Shown here: positions 27,748 through 36,647 of the stretch, piece after piece
Numbering within the stretch: the first letter of the stretch is position 1
Layout: each line of letters begins with the position of its first letter
Origin: Streptomyces radicis
GTDB lineage: Bacteria > Actinomycetota > Actinomycetes > Streptomycetales > Streptomycetaceae
Direction: 5' to 3'
DNA length: 64,000 nucleotides
NCBI RefSeq assembly: GCF_003626575.1
Contig: NZ_RBDY01000002.1
Span: forward strand, 62,001 to 126,000
The notes under the pieces: generated by a model
What the model saw: the letters and a program-made list of their open reading frames with translations, nothing else
Database searches by the model: none
What the model was told of the DNA's origin: nothing
Program-made: the position numbers and the translations under genes

Positions 27748-28695
27748 TCAACGCTTCCCCTCGGCGTACGCCCTGGCCAGGCCGAGGGTGGCGCGGCTGT
27801 TGGCGCCGAGCGCGTCGCGCACCCTGGCGCGTGCCTCGTCGAGCCCGGCGCCCTCGCCGAGCACGGCCGTGATCCGCTCGGCGGCGATCGTCACGGTGTG
27901 CCGGGAGACGGCCGTGGTGGAGCCGTCGGGGTTCTCGGTCAGCAGCCAGCGCCCGGTGTGCAGGGTCATCAGGGCGGGCAGCGTGGTCTGCTTGTAGACG
28001 ATCGAGTGGTGCGGGAAGCACACCCGGTAGGAGACGGTGGTGTGGAGGGAGCCGTCGGGGGAGCGGGTGTCCATCTCGAGGCGCTGGAGCCCAGGCGCCT
28101 CCTCGGTGAGCTTCACGCGCGCCACGTGTGGGAGGCGTTCGTCCCAACGCCCCGCCTGGTCGAGGAAGTCGTAGACGTCCTTCGCCGATCCGTCGACGCG
28201 CAGGGCGTCATCGAACGTGAGGGTGCGCTCGTCGGCAGCGGCGGCCAGCTCGGCCCTGTCCCTGAGGGCGGCGAGCTCGGCGCGGCTGTTGCGGTCGACG
28301 GCCGTGGCGATCCACTCCAGGTGCTCGGGCGCGTCGTCCACGGCGCGGTAGTCGTGCAGCAGCCGCACCCTGGAGCGGTCCCCCGGCAGCGGCTCGACGA
28401 TCCAGGCGCCGCCCATCGCGGCCACCGGGTGGGACGAGACCTCCTGCCTGAAGTCGACGCGCAGCGCCTCGCGGTCGAGGCGGCGGCGCGATGTCCAGCT
28501 CTTGGGCGCGCCGTTGGCGGTCGCCCAGACGCGGATGCGCTCGTCGCTGTCGTCGCCCGCCACGCGCTCGGCGTGCAGGGTGGGCGGGAAGACCGAAGGC
28601 CAGGCGGCGACGTCGGCGATCAGGTCGTAGACGGCCGCGGCCGGAGCGGCCACCGTGATCCCGTGCTCGACCTCCTGGGGGCCTGTGGGGCCCAT
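27748..28695 (-). CDS. Didomain polyketide aromatase/cyclase (LanL/ActVII-type)
   Basis: A 315-residue protein made of two START/Bet v1-like domains: one at about residues 8-150 (VYDLIADVAAWPSVFPPT) and one at about 165-310 (DVYDFLDQAGRWDERLPHV). The repeated tryptophan-containing pattern is that of didomain ARO/CYCs used when the chain has been reduced at C9. It dehydrates and aromatises the first ring after ketoreduction. It lies between the ketoreductase and a monooxygenase, the same order as D-L-M in angucycline clusters. The ATG at 28695 has a strong GAGGAGG site. Confidence 0.9.
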   Translation of the reverse strand: MGPTGPQEVEHGITVAAPAAAVYDLIADVAAWPSVFPPTLHAERVAGDDSDERIRVWATANGAPKSWTSRRRLDREALRVDFRQEVSSHPVAAMGGAWIVEPLPGDRSRVRLLHDYRAVDDAPEHLEWIATAVDRNSRAELAALRDRAELAAAADERTLTFDDALRVDGSAKDVYDFLDQAGRWDERLPHVARVKLTEEAPGLQRLEMDTRSPDGSLHTTVSYRVCFPHHSIVYKQTTLPALMTLHTGRWLLTENPDGSTTAVSRHTVTIAAERITAVLGEGAGLDEARARVRDALGANSRATLGLARAYAEGKR

Positions 28696-28744
28696 GGTGC
28701 CTCCTCGGTGTGCGGTGGTGGGAGCGGGCGCCGTGCCCTGTCCT

Positions 28745-29548
28745 TCAGAAGTTGCCGAGGCCGCCGCAGACGTTGAGGGCCTGCGCGGTGATCGACGCGG
28801 CGGTGTCGGTGGCCAGATGGCCGACGAGCCCGGCGACCTCGTGCGGCAGGGAGTAGCGGCCGAGCGGGATCTTGGCCTCGAACCGCTCGAGGACGTCGTC
28901 CTCCGTCGTCCCCCAGGCCGCCGCGTAGCGTCGGCGCACGCCCTGGGCCATGGGCGTCTCGACATAGCCGGGGCAGACGGCGTTGACCGTGATGCCCGCG
29001 GGGGCCAGCTCCTTGCCCAGGGCCTTGGTGAAGCCGACCACCCCGTGCTTGGACGCGGTGTAGGGCGCCGCGAGCAGCACGCCCTGCTTGCCCGCGGTGG
29101 AGGCGATGTTGATGACGCGGCCCCACCTCCTGTCCCGCATGCCCCCGGTGGTCAGGACCTCGCGGGTGACGACGAACACGCTGGTGAGGTTGGTCGCGAT
29201 GACGTCGGCCCACAGCTCGTCGGTGAGGTCGGCGGTGACGCCACCGCCGCCACGGCCCGCGTTGTTGACGAGGATGTCCACCGGGCCGAAGCGCTCGACG
29301 GCGGCGGTGACGAACGCGGTGACGTCCGCGCGGGACGTGACGTCGCACGCCCGGCCCGCCACGTCGTGGCCCTCGTCGCGCAGCCGCTCCACGGTGGACT
29401 CGACCCTTCCGCCGTCCCGCGCGCACAGGAACACGCGGTGTCCCTGCGCGCCCAGGGTGCGGGCGACTTCGAGGCCGATGCCGCTCGTGGCTCCGGTGAC
29501 GAGCGCGACGCGCGCGGGCCGTGCCGGTGTCGGTGTCTGCTGGGCCAT
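28745..29548 (-). CDS. Polyketide C9 ketoreductase (ActIII/LanD-type SDR)
   Basis: A 267-residue classical SDR. The cofactor motif TGATSGIG (18-25), NNAGRGGGG (95-103), and catalytic Ser150, Tyr163 and Lys167 (YTASK) are present, and the C-terminus VCGGLGNF is typical of ActIII relatives. It reduces the C9 ketone of the full-length poly-beta-ketone with NADPH before the aromatase acts. It sits between KS-beta and the aromatase/cyclase. The ATG at 29548 was chosen over an upstream ATG at 29572 because it fits the family length and has an AGGTGA site. Confidence 0.92.
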   Translation of the reverse strand: MAQQTPTPARPARVALVTGATSGIGLEVARTLGAQGHRVFLCARDGGRVESTVERLRDEGHDVAGRACDVTSRADVTAFVTAAVERFGPVDILVNNAGRGGGGVTADLTDELWADVIATNLTSVFVVTREVLTTGGMRDRRWGRVINIASTAGKQGVLLAAPYTASKHGVVGFTKALGKELAPAGITVNAVCPGYVETPMAQGVRRRYAAAWGTTEDDVLERFEAKIPLGRYSLPHEVAGLVGHLATDTAASITAQALNVCGGLGNF

Positions 29549-29584
29549 GGACTGCTCACCTGGACCTTCCACGGGTGGGGCCGT

Positions 29585-30838
29585 TCAACGGGTGGGGGCG
29601 GTGACGACGACGGCGGAGTTGAACCCTCCGGAGCCGCGGGCCAGGACGAGCGCCGCGGTCAGCGGCGCCCTGCGGGCCACGGTCACCAGGTCGAGGCCGT
29701 GGGCGGGGTCCGGGACGCTGTGCACGGTGGGCGGGATCACCCCGTCGCGCAGCGCGAGCAGCGCCGTGACGACGTCGAGCGCGCCGCCGCCCGCGCCCAG
29801 TCGGCCCGTCATCGTCTTGGGGGCCGTGACCGGCACGCCCCCGGGGCCGAACACGGCGGTGACGGCGTCCGCCTCGGCCCGGTCGAGGTCGGGGACGGCG
29901 GCGGCGTCGGCGATGACGACGCCGATGTCCCCTGGGCCGACGCCCGCGTCGGCCAGGGCGGCGCGGATCGCCCTCGCGAGGTTGCCCGGCCTGCCGCTGT
30001 CGGGCGGTGGGTCGAACGTGGCGGCGTACCCGGCGATCGCGCCGAGGGCGCGGGCGCCGCGGCGGCGCGCGGCGTCGGCGTCCTCGAGGACCAGCAGGGC
30101 GCCGCCCTCGCCCGGGACATGCCCGTCGGCCGCGCGGTCGAACGGCAGGTAGGCGCGGTCGTGCGCGGCGCTCCCGCTGATCCGGCCGCTGGACAGGTGG
30201 CCGACCCACCCCCAGGAGCACAGCGAGGAGTCCACGCCTCCGGCGAGCATCAGGGGCTGCCCGCCGCGGATCAGCCTGCGGGCCTGGCCGAGCGCGTCGA
30301 GGCCCCCCGCCCCTTCGGTGACGAGGGCGCCGCTCGCGCCGCGGATGCCGTGGCGGATGGAGATCTGGCCGGTGTTGACGGCGTAGAACCAGGCGAACGA
30401 CTGGTAGGCGCTCACATGGTCGGGGCCCTCGCTCCACAGGTTCCGCAGCTCGCGCTCGCCGAACGCGTAGCCGCCCGCCGTGGCAGCCGTCACCACGCCG
30501 GCGCCGTAGTCGCCCGCGTCCGACGGGCGCACCCCGGCGTCGTCGAATGCGAACTCGGCCGTGGCGAGCGCCAGTTGGGTCATACGGTCGGTCTGCGGGA
30601 TCAGCCGGACGGGGAGGTGGTCGCGCGGGGCGAAGTCCTGGATCTCCCCGGCGAGCCGGGACGGATAGCCGCGCGCGTCGAACAGCGTGACGGGGCCGAT
30701 CCCCGACCGCCCGGCCAGGGTCGCGGCCCAGTACGCGTCGGTGCCGAGGCCGTTGGGCGCGGCGACGCCGCATCCGGTGACCAGGACGGCGGGCGCCTTC
30801 GCGGGCGCGTTCGGCGGGGCGTTCGCCGCGGCCCTCAT
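29585..30838 (-). CDS. Type II PKS KS-beta (chain length factor) lacking the usual Gln
   Basis: A 417-residue ketosynthase homologue without an active-site Cys, as expected for a chain length factor. It pairs with KS-alpha, and the two genes overlap by ATGA. Typical KS-beta proteins have VAEQAGGLDAL, where the Gln supports malonyl-ACP decarboxylation to an acetyl starter. Here the segment reads [11 protein letters not shown], with Gly176 at the Gln position. Loss of this Gln is found in pathways primed with other acyl units, and fits with the KSIII and acyltransferase in this operon. The chain length set by this protein cannot be read by eye. Confidence 0.92.
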   Translation of the reverse strand: MRAAANAPPNAPAKAPAVLVTGCGVAAPNGLGTDAYWAATLAGRSGIGPVTLFDARGYPSRLAGEIQDFAPRDHLPVRLIPQTDRMTQLALATAEFAFDDAGVRPSDAGDYGAGVVTAATAGGYAFGERELRNLWSEGPDHVSAYQSFAWFYAVNTGQISIRHGIRGASGALVTEGAGGLDALGQARRLIRGGQPLMLAGGVDSSLCSWGWVGHLSSGRISGSAAHDRAYLPFDRAADGHVPGEGGALLVLEDADAARRRGARALGAIAGYAATFDPPPDSGRPGNLARAIRAALADAGVGPGDIGVVIADAAAVPDLDRAEADAVTAVFGPGGVPVTAPKTMTGRLGAGGGALDVVTALLALRDGVIPPTVHSVPDPAHGLDLVTVARRAPLTAALVLARGSGGFNSAVVVTAPTR

Positions 30839-32109
30839 CGCGCCGCCCTTTCCGCGTCGGCGAGCACCATGGCGCTCTGGAAGCCGCCGAAGCCCGAGCC
30901 CACGGTGAGCACCGCGTCCGTGCGCCACTCCCTGGCGGTGACCGGGACGTAGTCGAGGTCGCACTCGGGGTCGGGAGTCGTGTGGTTGGCGGTGGGCGGC
31001 ACCACGTTGTCGCGCATCGCGAGCACGCACGCCGCGATCTCGATGGACCCGATCGCGCCGAGCGAGTGCCCGACCATGGACTTGATGGAGCTGACGGGCG
31101 TGCGGCGCGCGTGCTCCCCCAGGGCCCGCTTGAACGCCCCGGTCTCGTGGCGGTCGTTCTGCTTGGTGCCCGAGCCATGGGCGTTGACGTAGTCGATGTC
31201 GGACGGGTCGAGCCCGGCCTCGTCGAGGGCCGAGCTGATCGCGTCCGCCAGCTCCCTGCCGTCCTGCCGCAGCCCGGTCATGTGGTAGGCGTTGCACCGC
31301 GAGGCGAACCCCGCGATCTCGGCGTAGACATGGGCGCCCCTGCGCCTGGCGGCGGCCAGCTCCTCGACGACGAACACGGCGCTGCCCTCGGCCAGCACGA
31401 AGCCGTTGCGCGACGCGTCGAACGGGCGTGAGGCGTGCTCGGGGTCGTCGTTGCGCGGCGAGGTGGCCTTGATGGCGTCGAAGCAGGCCACGGTGATCGG
31501 CGAGATGGGCGCGTCGGTGCCGCCGCAGATCATGACGTCGGCCGTGCCCTCACGGATCAGCTCGGCCGCCAGGCCCACCGAGTCGAGCCCCGAGGTGCAG
31601 CCCGTGGAGACCACCGTGGCCGGGCCCTCGGCGCCGACGGCCCACGCGACCTCGGCCGCGAACGAGCTGGGCACGAAGTGGTGGTGGAAGAACGGCGGGA
31701 GGTAGGCGCCGGTGACCGCCGCGAGGCGGCCTTCGTCGCTGGCGATCCGGTACTCCTCCTCCAGGCTCATCGAGGCCCCCACCGCGCTGCCCACGCTCAC
31801 GCCGACCCGCCACGGCTCGGCCGCGGCCGGGTCGAACCCGCTGTCGGCGACGGCCTCGCGGGCGGCGACGACCGCCAGCTGGGCGGCGCGGTCCATGCGG
31901 CGCGTCTCGCGTCCGCCGAGCCCGTGCGCCTCGGGCTCGAAGTCGATCTCCGCGGCGATGCGGGACCGGAACGGCGAGGGGTCGAAGAACGTGATCCCCC
32001 GGGTCGCCGTCCTGCCCTCGACCAGCATCTTCCAGAAGTCCTTGGTGCCCGTGCCGCCCGGGGCCATCACGCCCACCCCGGTGATCACTGCGCGTCGTGC
32101 CACTGCCAT
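30835..32109 (-). CDS. Type II PKS KS-alpha (ketosynthase)
   Basis: A 424-residue ketosynthase with the full catalytic set: Cys171 ([11 protein letters not shown]), His311 (VNAHGSGT), Lys343 (SIKSMVG) and His348 (GHSLGAIGS). It condenses malonyl-ACP units into the poly-beta-ketone chain as a heterodimer with KS-beta. Gene order upstream (monooxygenase, cyclase) and downstream (KS-beta, ketoreductase, aromatase) matches the E-F-A-B-C-D-L-M core of angucycline clusters, minus C (the ACP). The ATG at 32109 has a G-rich ribosome-binding site; a GTG two codons later is also possible. Confidence 0.95.
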   Translation of the reverse strand: MAVARRAVITGVGVMAPGGTGTKDFWKMLVEGRTATRGITFFDPSPFRSRIAAEIDFEPEAHGLGGRETRRMDRAAQLAVVAAREAVADSGFDPAAAEPWRVGVSVGSAVGASMSLEEEYRIASDEGRLAAVTGAYLPPFFHHHFVPSSFAAEVAWAVGAEGPATVVSTGCTSGLDSVGLAAELIREGTADVMICGGTDAPISPITVACFDAIKATSPRNDDPEHASRPFDASRNGFVLAEGSAVFVVEELAAARRRGAHVYAEIAGFASRCNAYHMTGLRQDGRELADAISSALDEAGLDPSDIDYVNAHGSGTKQNDRHETGAFKRALGEHARRTPVSSIKSMVGHSLGAIGSIEIAACVLAMRDNVVPPTANHTTPDPECDLDYVPVTAREWRTDAVLTVGSGFGGFQSAMVLADAERAAR

Positions 32110-32140
32110 CCCCCTCGCTCGTCGGCCGCGGTCCCCGCCC

Positions 32141-32464
32141 TCAGCCCCGCCACCGGTAGAACCGGGTGGCCATGGCGTCGGCGGGGGAGCGCCAGGTGTC
32201 GGGGTCGTACGGGTCGACGAACGGCCGCATGTCCGCGCTGACCTTGACGAACAGCGGATGCGAGCGGGCCTCGTCGATGTTCCGGGGGCCGTTCTCGGTG
32301 TCGAAGTCCTGGAGGTGGAAGTAGAGCCCCTGGTAGGTGAACAGCTCCCGGCGCCTCGTGCCCATGCGGGAGGGCATCTCCGTGGCGTCGAACTCGGCGA
32401 AGACGCGCGCGATGTCATCGGCCGCGCCGGGCTTCATCCGCGCCACGATCAGCGTGCTGTACAT
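32141..32464 (-). CDS. Angucycline-type polyketide cyclase (LanF/UrdF/TcmI family)
   Basis: A 107-residue ferredoxin-like-fold (dimeric alpha-beta barrel) cyclase. The opening [13 protein letters not shown], the [13 protein letters not shown] segment and YFHLQDFD closely follow LanF/UrdF-type cyclases as I remember them, which close the later rings of angucyclines. It probably sets the fold of the third and fourth rings. It lies between a LanE-like monooxygenase and KS-alpha, its position in angucycline clusters. The gap upstream of it is filled with tandem repeats. Confidence 0.88.
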   Translation of the reverse strand: MYSTLIVARMKPGAADDIARVFAEFDATEMPSRMGTRRRELFTYQGLYFHLQDFDTENGPRNIDEARSHPLFVKVSADMRPFVDPYDPDTWRSPADAMATRFYRWRG

Positions 32465-32484
32465 GGGTGCCTCTCTCGTCGTAC

Positions 32485-32561
32485 GGCCTTGTCTGCCTTG
32501 CTGGCCTTGTCTGCCTTTCCCGGCCTTCTCCCGGTCTTCTCCCGGCCTTCTCCCGGCGTGC
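32485..32561. repeat. Two adjacent tandem repeats (18-bp x2 and 11-bp x4)
   Basis: GGCCTTGTCTGCCTT occurs at 32485 and 32503 (18-bp period). Then TCCCGGCCTTC-type 11-bp units start at 32518, 32529, 32540 and 32551, the last being degenerate. The array occupies the gap between monooxygenase and cyclase genes. Confidence 0.75.
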
Positions 32562-32565
32562 CGCG

Positions 32566-34056
32566 TCAGCGCGTGGGCGGTCCGAACCAGCGCTCGAGGG
32601 CCTGCGCCGCGTCGGCGGCGCAGGGGGCGACCCACGCGGCGTGGCCGTCGGGGCGCACGAGCACGGCGTCGGCGCCGGCCAGCGGGTCGGGCCCCGCGTC
32701 CGACCTGCGGGTCGCCCGCACGAACGTGACGCGGTCGGCCCAGCCTTCGGCGACGCGCGCGAGCTTGTCGCCACCGGCCAGGCCGAGCAGCACGCCCTTC
32801 GCGTCGCGCAGCAGCGCGACCGGGTCGGTGGCGCGGCCCTCGACGACCAGCTCGACCGGCGGCACGCGGCGGCCGACCAGCGGGTGGTCGTCCTCGGCGA
32901 CGTCGCCGTAGCGGATCTCCATGCCGCTGACCATGGCGACGAGGTGCCGGTTGACCTCGTCGAACGCCATCAGCTCGGCCAGCACGGTGCGCAGCGGATC
33001 GACCTCGGTACCGCCGAGGTAGACCAGGCCCTGGGCCTGGGTGTTCATCAGCACCCTGGCGCCCACCGGGTGGCGCTCGTCGTGGTAGGTGTCGAGCAGG
33101 TCCACGGGGCTGTCCCGGCGCAGCGCGGCGCCGAGCTTCCAGCCGAGGTTGACGGCGTCCTGCACGCCGACGTTGAGGCCCTGCCCACCGGCGGGGAGGT
33201 GCACATGGGCGGCGTCCCCCGCGAGGAACACCCGCCCGCGCCGGTAGCGTTCGGCCTGGCGGGCCGAGTCGGTGAACGAGCTGGTCCACAGCGGGGTCGC
33301 CCCCGTGATGTCCTCGCCGGTGAGGCGCCGCCACGCGGCCGCCACCTCGGCGAACGGCGGTGCCTCCGCGCGCCGCTTCGGGGCCGTGCCGCGCTCGCAC
33401 ACGATGACGCGGTCGATGCCGTCGCCGATGGGCGCGTTCATCGCCATCCCGCCCGGCACGCGCTGCCCGATGGGGCGCGGCGGCAGCCCGGCGCCCTCGA
33501 TGTCGGCGAGGAACATCTCCATGGTCGCGGCCGAGCCGGGGAACGCGATGCCCGCCAGCTCCCTGACGGTGCTCTGCCCGCCGTCGCAGCCCACCACAAA
33601 GGCGGCGCGCAACGTCCCCGCGCCGCCGGGCCCCTCGGTCGCGACCTCGACGTGGTCGCCGTGGTCGGTGAGGGCGGTCAGCCCGGTGCCGCGCCTGATG
33701 TCGGCGCCCAACTCGGTGGCCCACTCGGCGAGTACGCGCTCGGTGCGCCACTGCGGGATGCCGTTCGCCTGGAAGTGGATGCCGTCGAGGACGCCGAAGT
33801 CCAGGGGCAGGCCGCCGAAGTGCCCCGCGGTCGAGGCGTGGAACGCGCCGAACCTCGGCAGCAGCCCACGCTGGTCGAACACCTCCATCGTGCGGGCGGT
33901 GAAGCCGAGGCCCCTGGACTGCCCCGTGGGCTCGGGGAGGCGTTCGAGCAGGATGACGTCGGCCCCGGCGAGCCGCAGCTCCCCGGCGAGCATCAGCCCC
34001 GTCGGCCCCGCGCCGACGACGACCACCCCGGTGTCGATCGCGTCACGCGCGCTCAT
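32566..34056 (-). CDS. FAD-dependent monooxygenase (angucycline LanE/UrdE/PgaE type)
   Basis: A 496-residue group A flavoprotein hydroxylase. FAD motifs are GAGPTG (15-20), VGCDGGQSTVREL and FLAGDAAHVHLPAGGQGLNV. The stretch SRGLGFTARTMEVFDQRG, followed by GHFGGLPLDFGVLD, is close to what I recall of PgaE/UrdE/CabE, the enzymes that add the C12 oxygen of angucyclines. Together with the adjacent LanF-like cyclase it makes the E-F pair seen at the start of angucycline cores. Its ATG overlaps the stop of the epimerase gene (ATGA), linking sugar and aglycone genes in one transcript. Confidence 0.9.
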   Translation of the reverse strand: MSARDAIDTGVVVVGAGPTGLMLAGELRLAGADVILLERLPEPTGQSRGLGFTARTMEVFDQRGLLPRFGAFHASTAGHFGGLPLDFGVLDGIHFQANGIPQWRTERVLAEWATELGADIRRGTGLTALTDHGDHVEVATEGPGGAGTLRAAFVVGCDGGQSTVRELAGIAFPGSAATMEMFLADIEGAGLPPRPIGQRVPGGMAMNAPIGDGIDRVIVCERGTAPKRRAEAPPFAEVAAAWRRLTGEDITGATPLWTSSFTDSARQAERYRRGRVFLAGDAAHVHLPAGGQGLNVGVQDAVNLGWKLGAALRRDSPVDLLDTYHDERHPVGARVLMNTQAQGLVYLGGTEVDPLRTVLAELMAFDEVNRHLVAMVSGMEIRYGDVAEDDHPLVGRRVPPVELVVEGRATDPVALLRDAKGVLLGLAGGDKLARVAEGWADRVTFVRATRRSDAGPDPLAGADAVLVRPDGHAAWVAPCAADAAQALERWFGPPTR

Positions 34057-34679
34057 CGGCCCGCCACCTCCCGCCGCGCGGCGTGGGCCCGCTCGATCTC
34101 CAGGCACCTGCCGTAGTCGGGGAGTTCGCCGCGCTCACGCGCCTCGGCGAGGGTGGGGGCGGCCGTGTCGCGGGCCGACAGGACCGGCGCGCCCAGGTCG
34201 TCGGGGATCGGCAGGCCGAGCGCGGGGTCGAGCGCCTTGATGGCCAGCTCGTTCTCGGGGACATAGCCCTCGGAGAGCATGTAGGACATCACGGTGTGGT
34301 CATCGAGGGCGACGAACGCGTGGCCCACGCCGACCGGGAAGTACATGCTCCTGAAGTGCCGCTGGTCCATCAGCACGACGTCCCACTTGCCGAACGTGGG
34401 CGAGCCGACGCGGATGTCCACGACGATGTCGAGGGCCGCGCCGCGCGCGCAGTACACGTACTTGGCGTTGCCGGGGGGCGTGAGCGTGTAGTGGACGCCG
34501 CGGACCACGCCGCGCCGTGACACGCTGTGGTTGGTCTGGGCGACGGGGAAGAGCGGCGCGTCGTGCGCCCTGGCGAACGCGTCGCCCTGGAACGGCGAGA
34601 CGAACAGGCCGCGTTCGTCGTCGAAGACGCGCGGGGTGAACTCCAGGGCGCCTGCGACGGCGAGTTCTCTGGCTTTCAT
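34053..34679 (-). CDS. dTDP-4-keto-6-deoxyhexose 5- or 3,5-epimerase (RmlC family)
   Basis: A 208-residue cupin. The general base His63 in VRGVHYT and the acid Tyr133 in MSYMLSEGY are both present, so it should be an active epimerase rather than an isomerase. In pathways with a 2,3-dehydratase and 3-aminotransferase the homologue (DnmU/EvaD) epimerises C5, giving an L-sugar. That assignment is inferred from context. The C-terminal about 30 residues, rich in Glu and Arg, extend past the cupin core. It precedes the LanE-like monooxygenase with an ATGA overlap. Confidence 0.88.
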   Translation of the reverse strand: MKARELAVAGALEFTPRVFDDERGLFVSPFQGDAFARAHDAPLFPVAQTNHSVSRRGVVRGVHYTLTPPGNAKYVYCARGAALDIVVDIRVGSPTFGKWDVVLMDQRHFRSMYFPVGVGHAFVALDDHTVMSYMLSEGYVPENELAIKALDPALGLPIPDDLGAPVLSARDTAAPTLAEARERGELPDYGRCLEIERAHAARREVAGR

Positions 34680-34715
34680 GTCTCTTTCCGCCTCTCAGCG
34701 GTACGGACGGGATAC

Positions 34716-34739
34716 GGGAGGGAGGGAGGGAGGGAGGGA
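34716..34739 (+). repeat. GGGA tandem repeat, G-quadruplex-capable
   Basis: Six consecutive GGGA units on the plus strand (the template strand of the operon) fill part of the 84-bp gap between aminotransferase and epimerase genes. Four or more G-triplets in a row can form a G-quadruplex. Confidence 0.7.
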
Positions 34740-34763
34740 AGAAAGGGGCGCGGTTGGGCGCGT

Positions 34764-35873
34764 TCAGAGGGTGGACAGCACCTCGCGCAGGGCGTCGATG
34801 ACCCGGTCCTGGACGTCGAAGGGCAGCGAGGGGTACATGGGCAGCGAGAAGATCTCGCCCGCGAGGCGCTCGGTGACGGGCAGGCTGCCGCGCCCACGGC
34901 CGAGGTGGGCGAACCCCGTCATGGTGTGCACCGGCCAGGGGTAGCTGATGTTGAGGTGGATGTCGTACGCCTTGAGGCGCTCGACGATGTCGTCGCGCCG
35001 GGGATGGCGCACGACATAGACGTAGTGGACGTGGGTGTTGCCGGGGGCGGTCGTGGGGAGCCGCAGCCCGGTGTCGCCGAGCCCCTCCGCGTAGCGCCTG
35101 GCCACGCGGCGGCGGTCGGCGATGTAGGTGTCGAGCCGGGTCAGCTTGCGGCGCAGGATCTCGGCGTGCACCTCGTCGAGGCGGCTGTTGTGCGCGGGGG
35201 TGCCGACCGTGTAGTACCGCTCGGCCATCCCGTAGTAGCGCAGGCGCCGCAGGGCCGCGTCGGTCTCCGCGTCGTCGGTGACGACGGCGCCGCCGTCGCC
35301 GTACGCGCCCAGGACCTTGGTCGGGTAGAAGGAGAACGCGGCGACGTCCCCGAGGGTGCCCGCCTTGGCACCGTGGTGCTCGGCGCCATGGGCCTGGGCG
35401 CAGTCCTCGAGAACGGCGAGGCCGCGCCGGTCCGCCAGCGCGCGCAGCGGGGCCATGTCGACGCACTGGCCGTAGAGGTGGACGGGCAGCAGGCACGTCG
35501 TGGCCGGGGTGATGGCCGCCTCGACCTGGGAGGTGTCCATCAGGAAGTCGTCCTCGCGCACATCGACGAAGACGGCCCGCGCCCCGGTGGAGTCGATGGC
35601 GACGACGGTCGGCGCGGCGGTGTTGGACACGGTGATCACCTCGTCGCCCTGGCCCACGCCCAGCGCCTGGAGGCCGAGCTTCACCGCGTTGGTGCCGTTG
35701 TCGACCCCGGCGCAGTGGGCGGTGCCGAGGTAGGCGGCGAACTCCTCCTCGAAGCCGCGGACGCTCGCGCCCAGCACGAGCTGGCCCGACCTGAACACCG
35801 TCTCGACCGCGTCGAGGATCTCGGCCCGCTCCTTCTCGTACTCCGGCAGGTAGTCCCACACGCGTGTGGTCAT
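34764..35873 (-). CDS. dTDP-3-keto-deoxyhexose 3-aminotransferase (DegT/DnrJ/EryC1 family)
   Basis: A 369-residue fold-type I PLP enzyme. The Schiff-base Lys186 lies in [16 protein letters not shown], the PLP-binding Asp in [10 protein letters not shown], and the N-terminal [13 protein letters not shown] is typical. The SFYPTK motif groups it with 3-aminotransferases such as DnmJ, EvaB, TylB and DesV rather than with 4-aminotransferases. It would place an amino group on C3 of the dTDP-diketo-sugar made by the 2,3-dehydratase, which explains why no 3-ketoreductase is needed. The next gene downstream of the dehydratase group is the N-methyltransferase. Confidence 0.9.
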   Translation of the reverse strand: MTTRVWDYLPEYEKERAEILDAVETVFRSGQLVLGASVRGFEEEFAAYLGTAHCAGVDNGTNAVKLGLQALGVGQGDEVITVSNTAAPTVVAIDSTGARAVFVDVREDDFLMDTSQVEAAITPATTCLLPVHLYGQCVDMAPLRALADRRGLAVLEDCAQAHGAEHHGAKAGTLGDVAAFSFYPTKVLGAYGDGGAVVTDDAETDAALRRLRYYGMAERYYTVGTPAHNSRLDEVHAEILRRKLTRLDTYIADRRRVARRYAEGLGDTGLRLPTTAPGNTHVHYVYVVRHPRRDDIVERLKAYDIHLNISYPWPVHTMTGFAHLGRGRGSLPVTERLAGEIFSLPMYPSLPFDVQDRVIDALREVLSTL

Positions 35874-35919
35874 CCGAATCTCTCCTCCTGTCACGTGCTC
35901 GGCTCGCGGCTCGTCGGCG

Positions 35920-36636
35920 TCAGGCGTCGCGCACGGCGACGAACAGGCCGCGGCCCTGGGCCAGCCCTGGGACGTACTCCGTGGCGAACCCCGCGTCGCG
36001 CTGGGCCTCCTCGTACTGCTCGCGCGTGTAGAGCCGGTGCCGGTAGGACTCGGAGAAGTGCCGCGTGCCGCGCTCCGCGTCGGAGACCAGGTAGTGCACC
36101 TCCATGCGCGAGCTGTCGCCGTCGCGCCGGGTGTGGGACACGCGGGCCACGGTGAGGCCATCGGGTTCGATGACGTCGGCCGAGATGTAGCCGTCGATGA
36201 AGTCCTCGACGAACCACCAGGGTTCGGTCACCACGACGCCGCCGGGGCGCAGATGGCGGGCGAAGCCGTGGAACACCGCCCGCAGTTCCTGCTCGGTGTA
36301 GGCGTGGCCGATCGTGCCGAACAGGGAGATCACGGCGTCGTAGCGCCGCCCGGTGTCGAACGCCCGCATGTCCCCCTGGTGGAGCACGGTGTCGGGCAGC
36401 CGCTCGGTGGCCACGGCCAGCATGTCGGGGGAGAGTTCGAGCCCCTCCACCTCGCCGAAGAGACCGGCGAGATGCACCAGGTGGCCGCCGGTGCCGCAGC
36501 CGACGTCGAGCAGCGAGTCGGCCCCGGGGGCCCGCGAGCGGATGAGCTTGACGAGGTCGGCCGTCTCCCCCGCGTAGTCCTTGCCGCGCAGGGTGTAGAC
36601 GTGGTCGTAGACCCTGGCGAACTCGGGACCGTACAT
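35920..36636 (-). CDS. dTDP-aminosugar N,N-dimethyltransferase (DesVI/TylM1-like)
   Basis: A 238-residue SAM-dependent methyltransferase. It starts [20 protein letters not shown] and has the SAM motif [12 protein letters not shown] (about 42-53), both typical of TylM1/DesVI/RdmD-type enzymes that dimethylate the 3-amino group of dTDP-deoxysugars. The neighbouring aminotransferase supports this. With it the sugar would become a 3-dimethylamino-2,3,6-trideoxyhexose of the rhodosamine type. It starts at an ATG at 36636 and follows the ketoreductase by 11 bp. Confidence 0.9.
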   Translation of the reverse strand: MYGPEFARVYDHVYTLRGKDYAGETADLVKLIRSRAPGADSLLDVGCGTGGHLVHLAGLFGEVEGLELSPDMLAVATERLPDTVLHQGDMRAFDTGRRYDAVISLFGTIGHAYTEQELRAVFHGFARHLRPGGVVVTEPWWFVEDFIDGYISADVIEPDGLTVARVSHTRRDGDSSRMEVHYLVSDAERGTRHFSESYRHRLYTREQYEEAQRDAGFATEYVPGLAQGRGLFVAVRDA

Positions 36637-36647
36637 GGGTGTCTCCT

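Noticed and set aside
21890..32561. Short repeats as a possible CRISPR array
   Set aside because: Units of 8-18 bp are contiguous with no unique spacers, and no cas genes are present.
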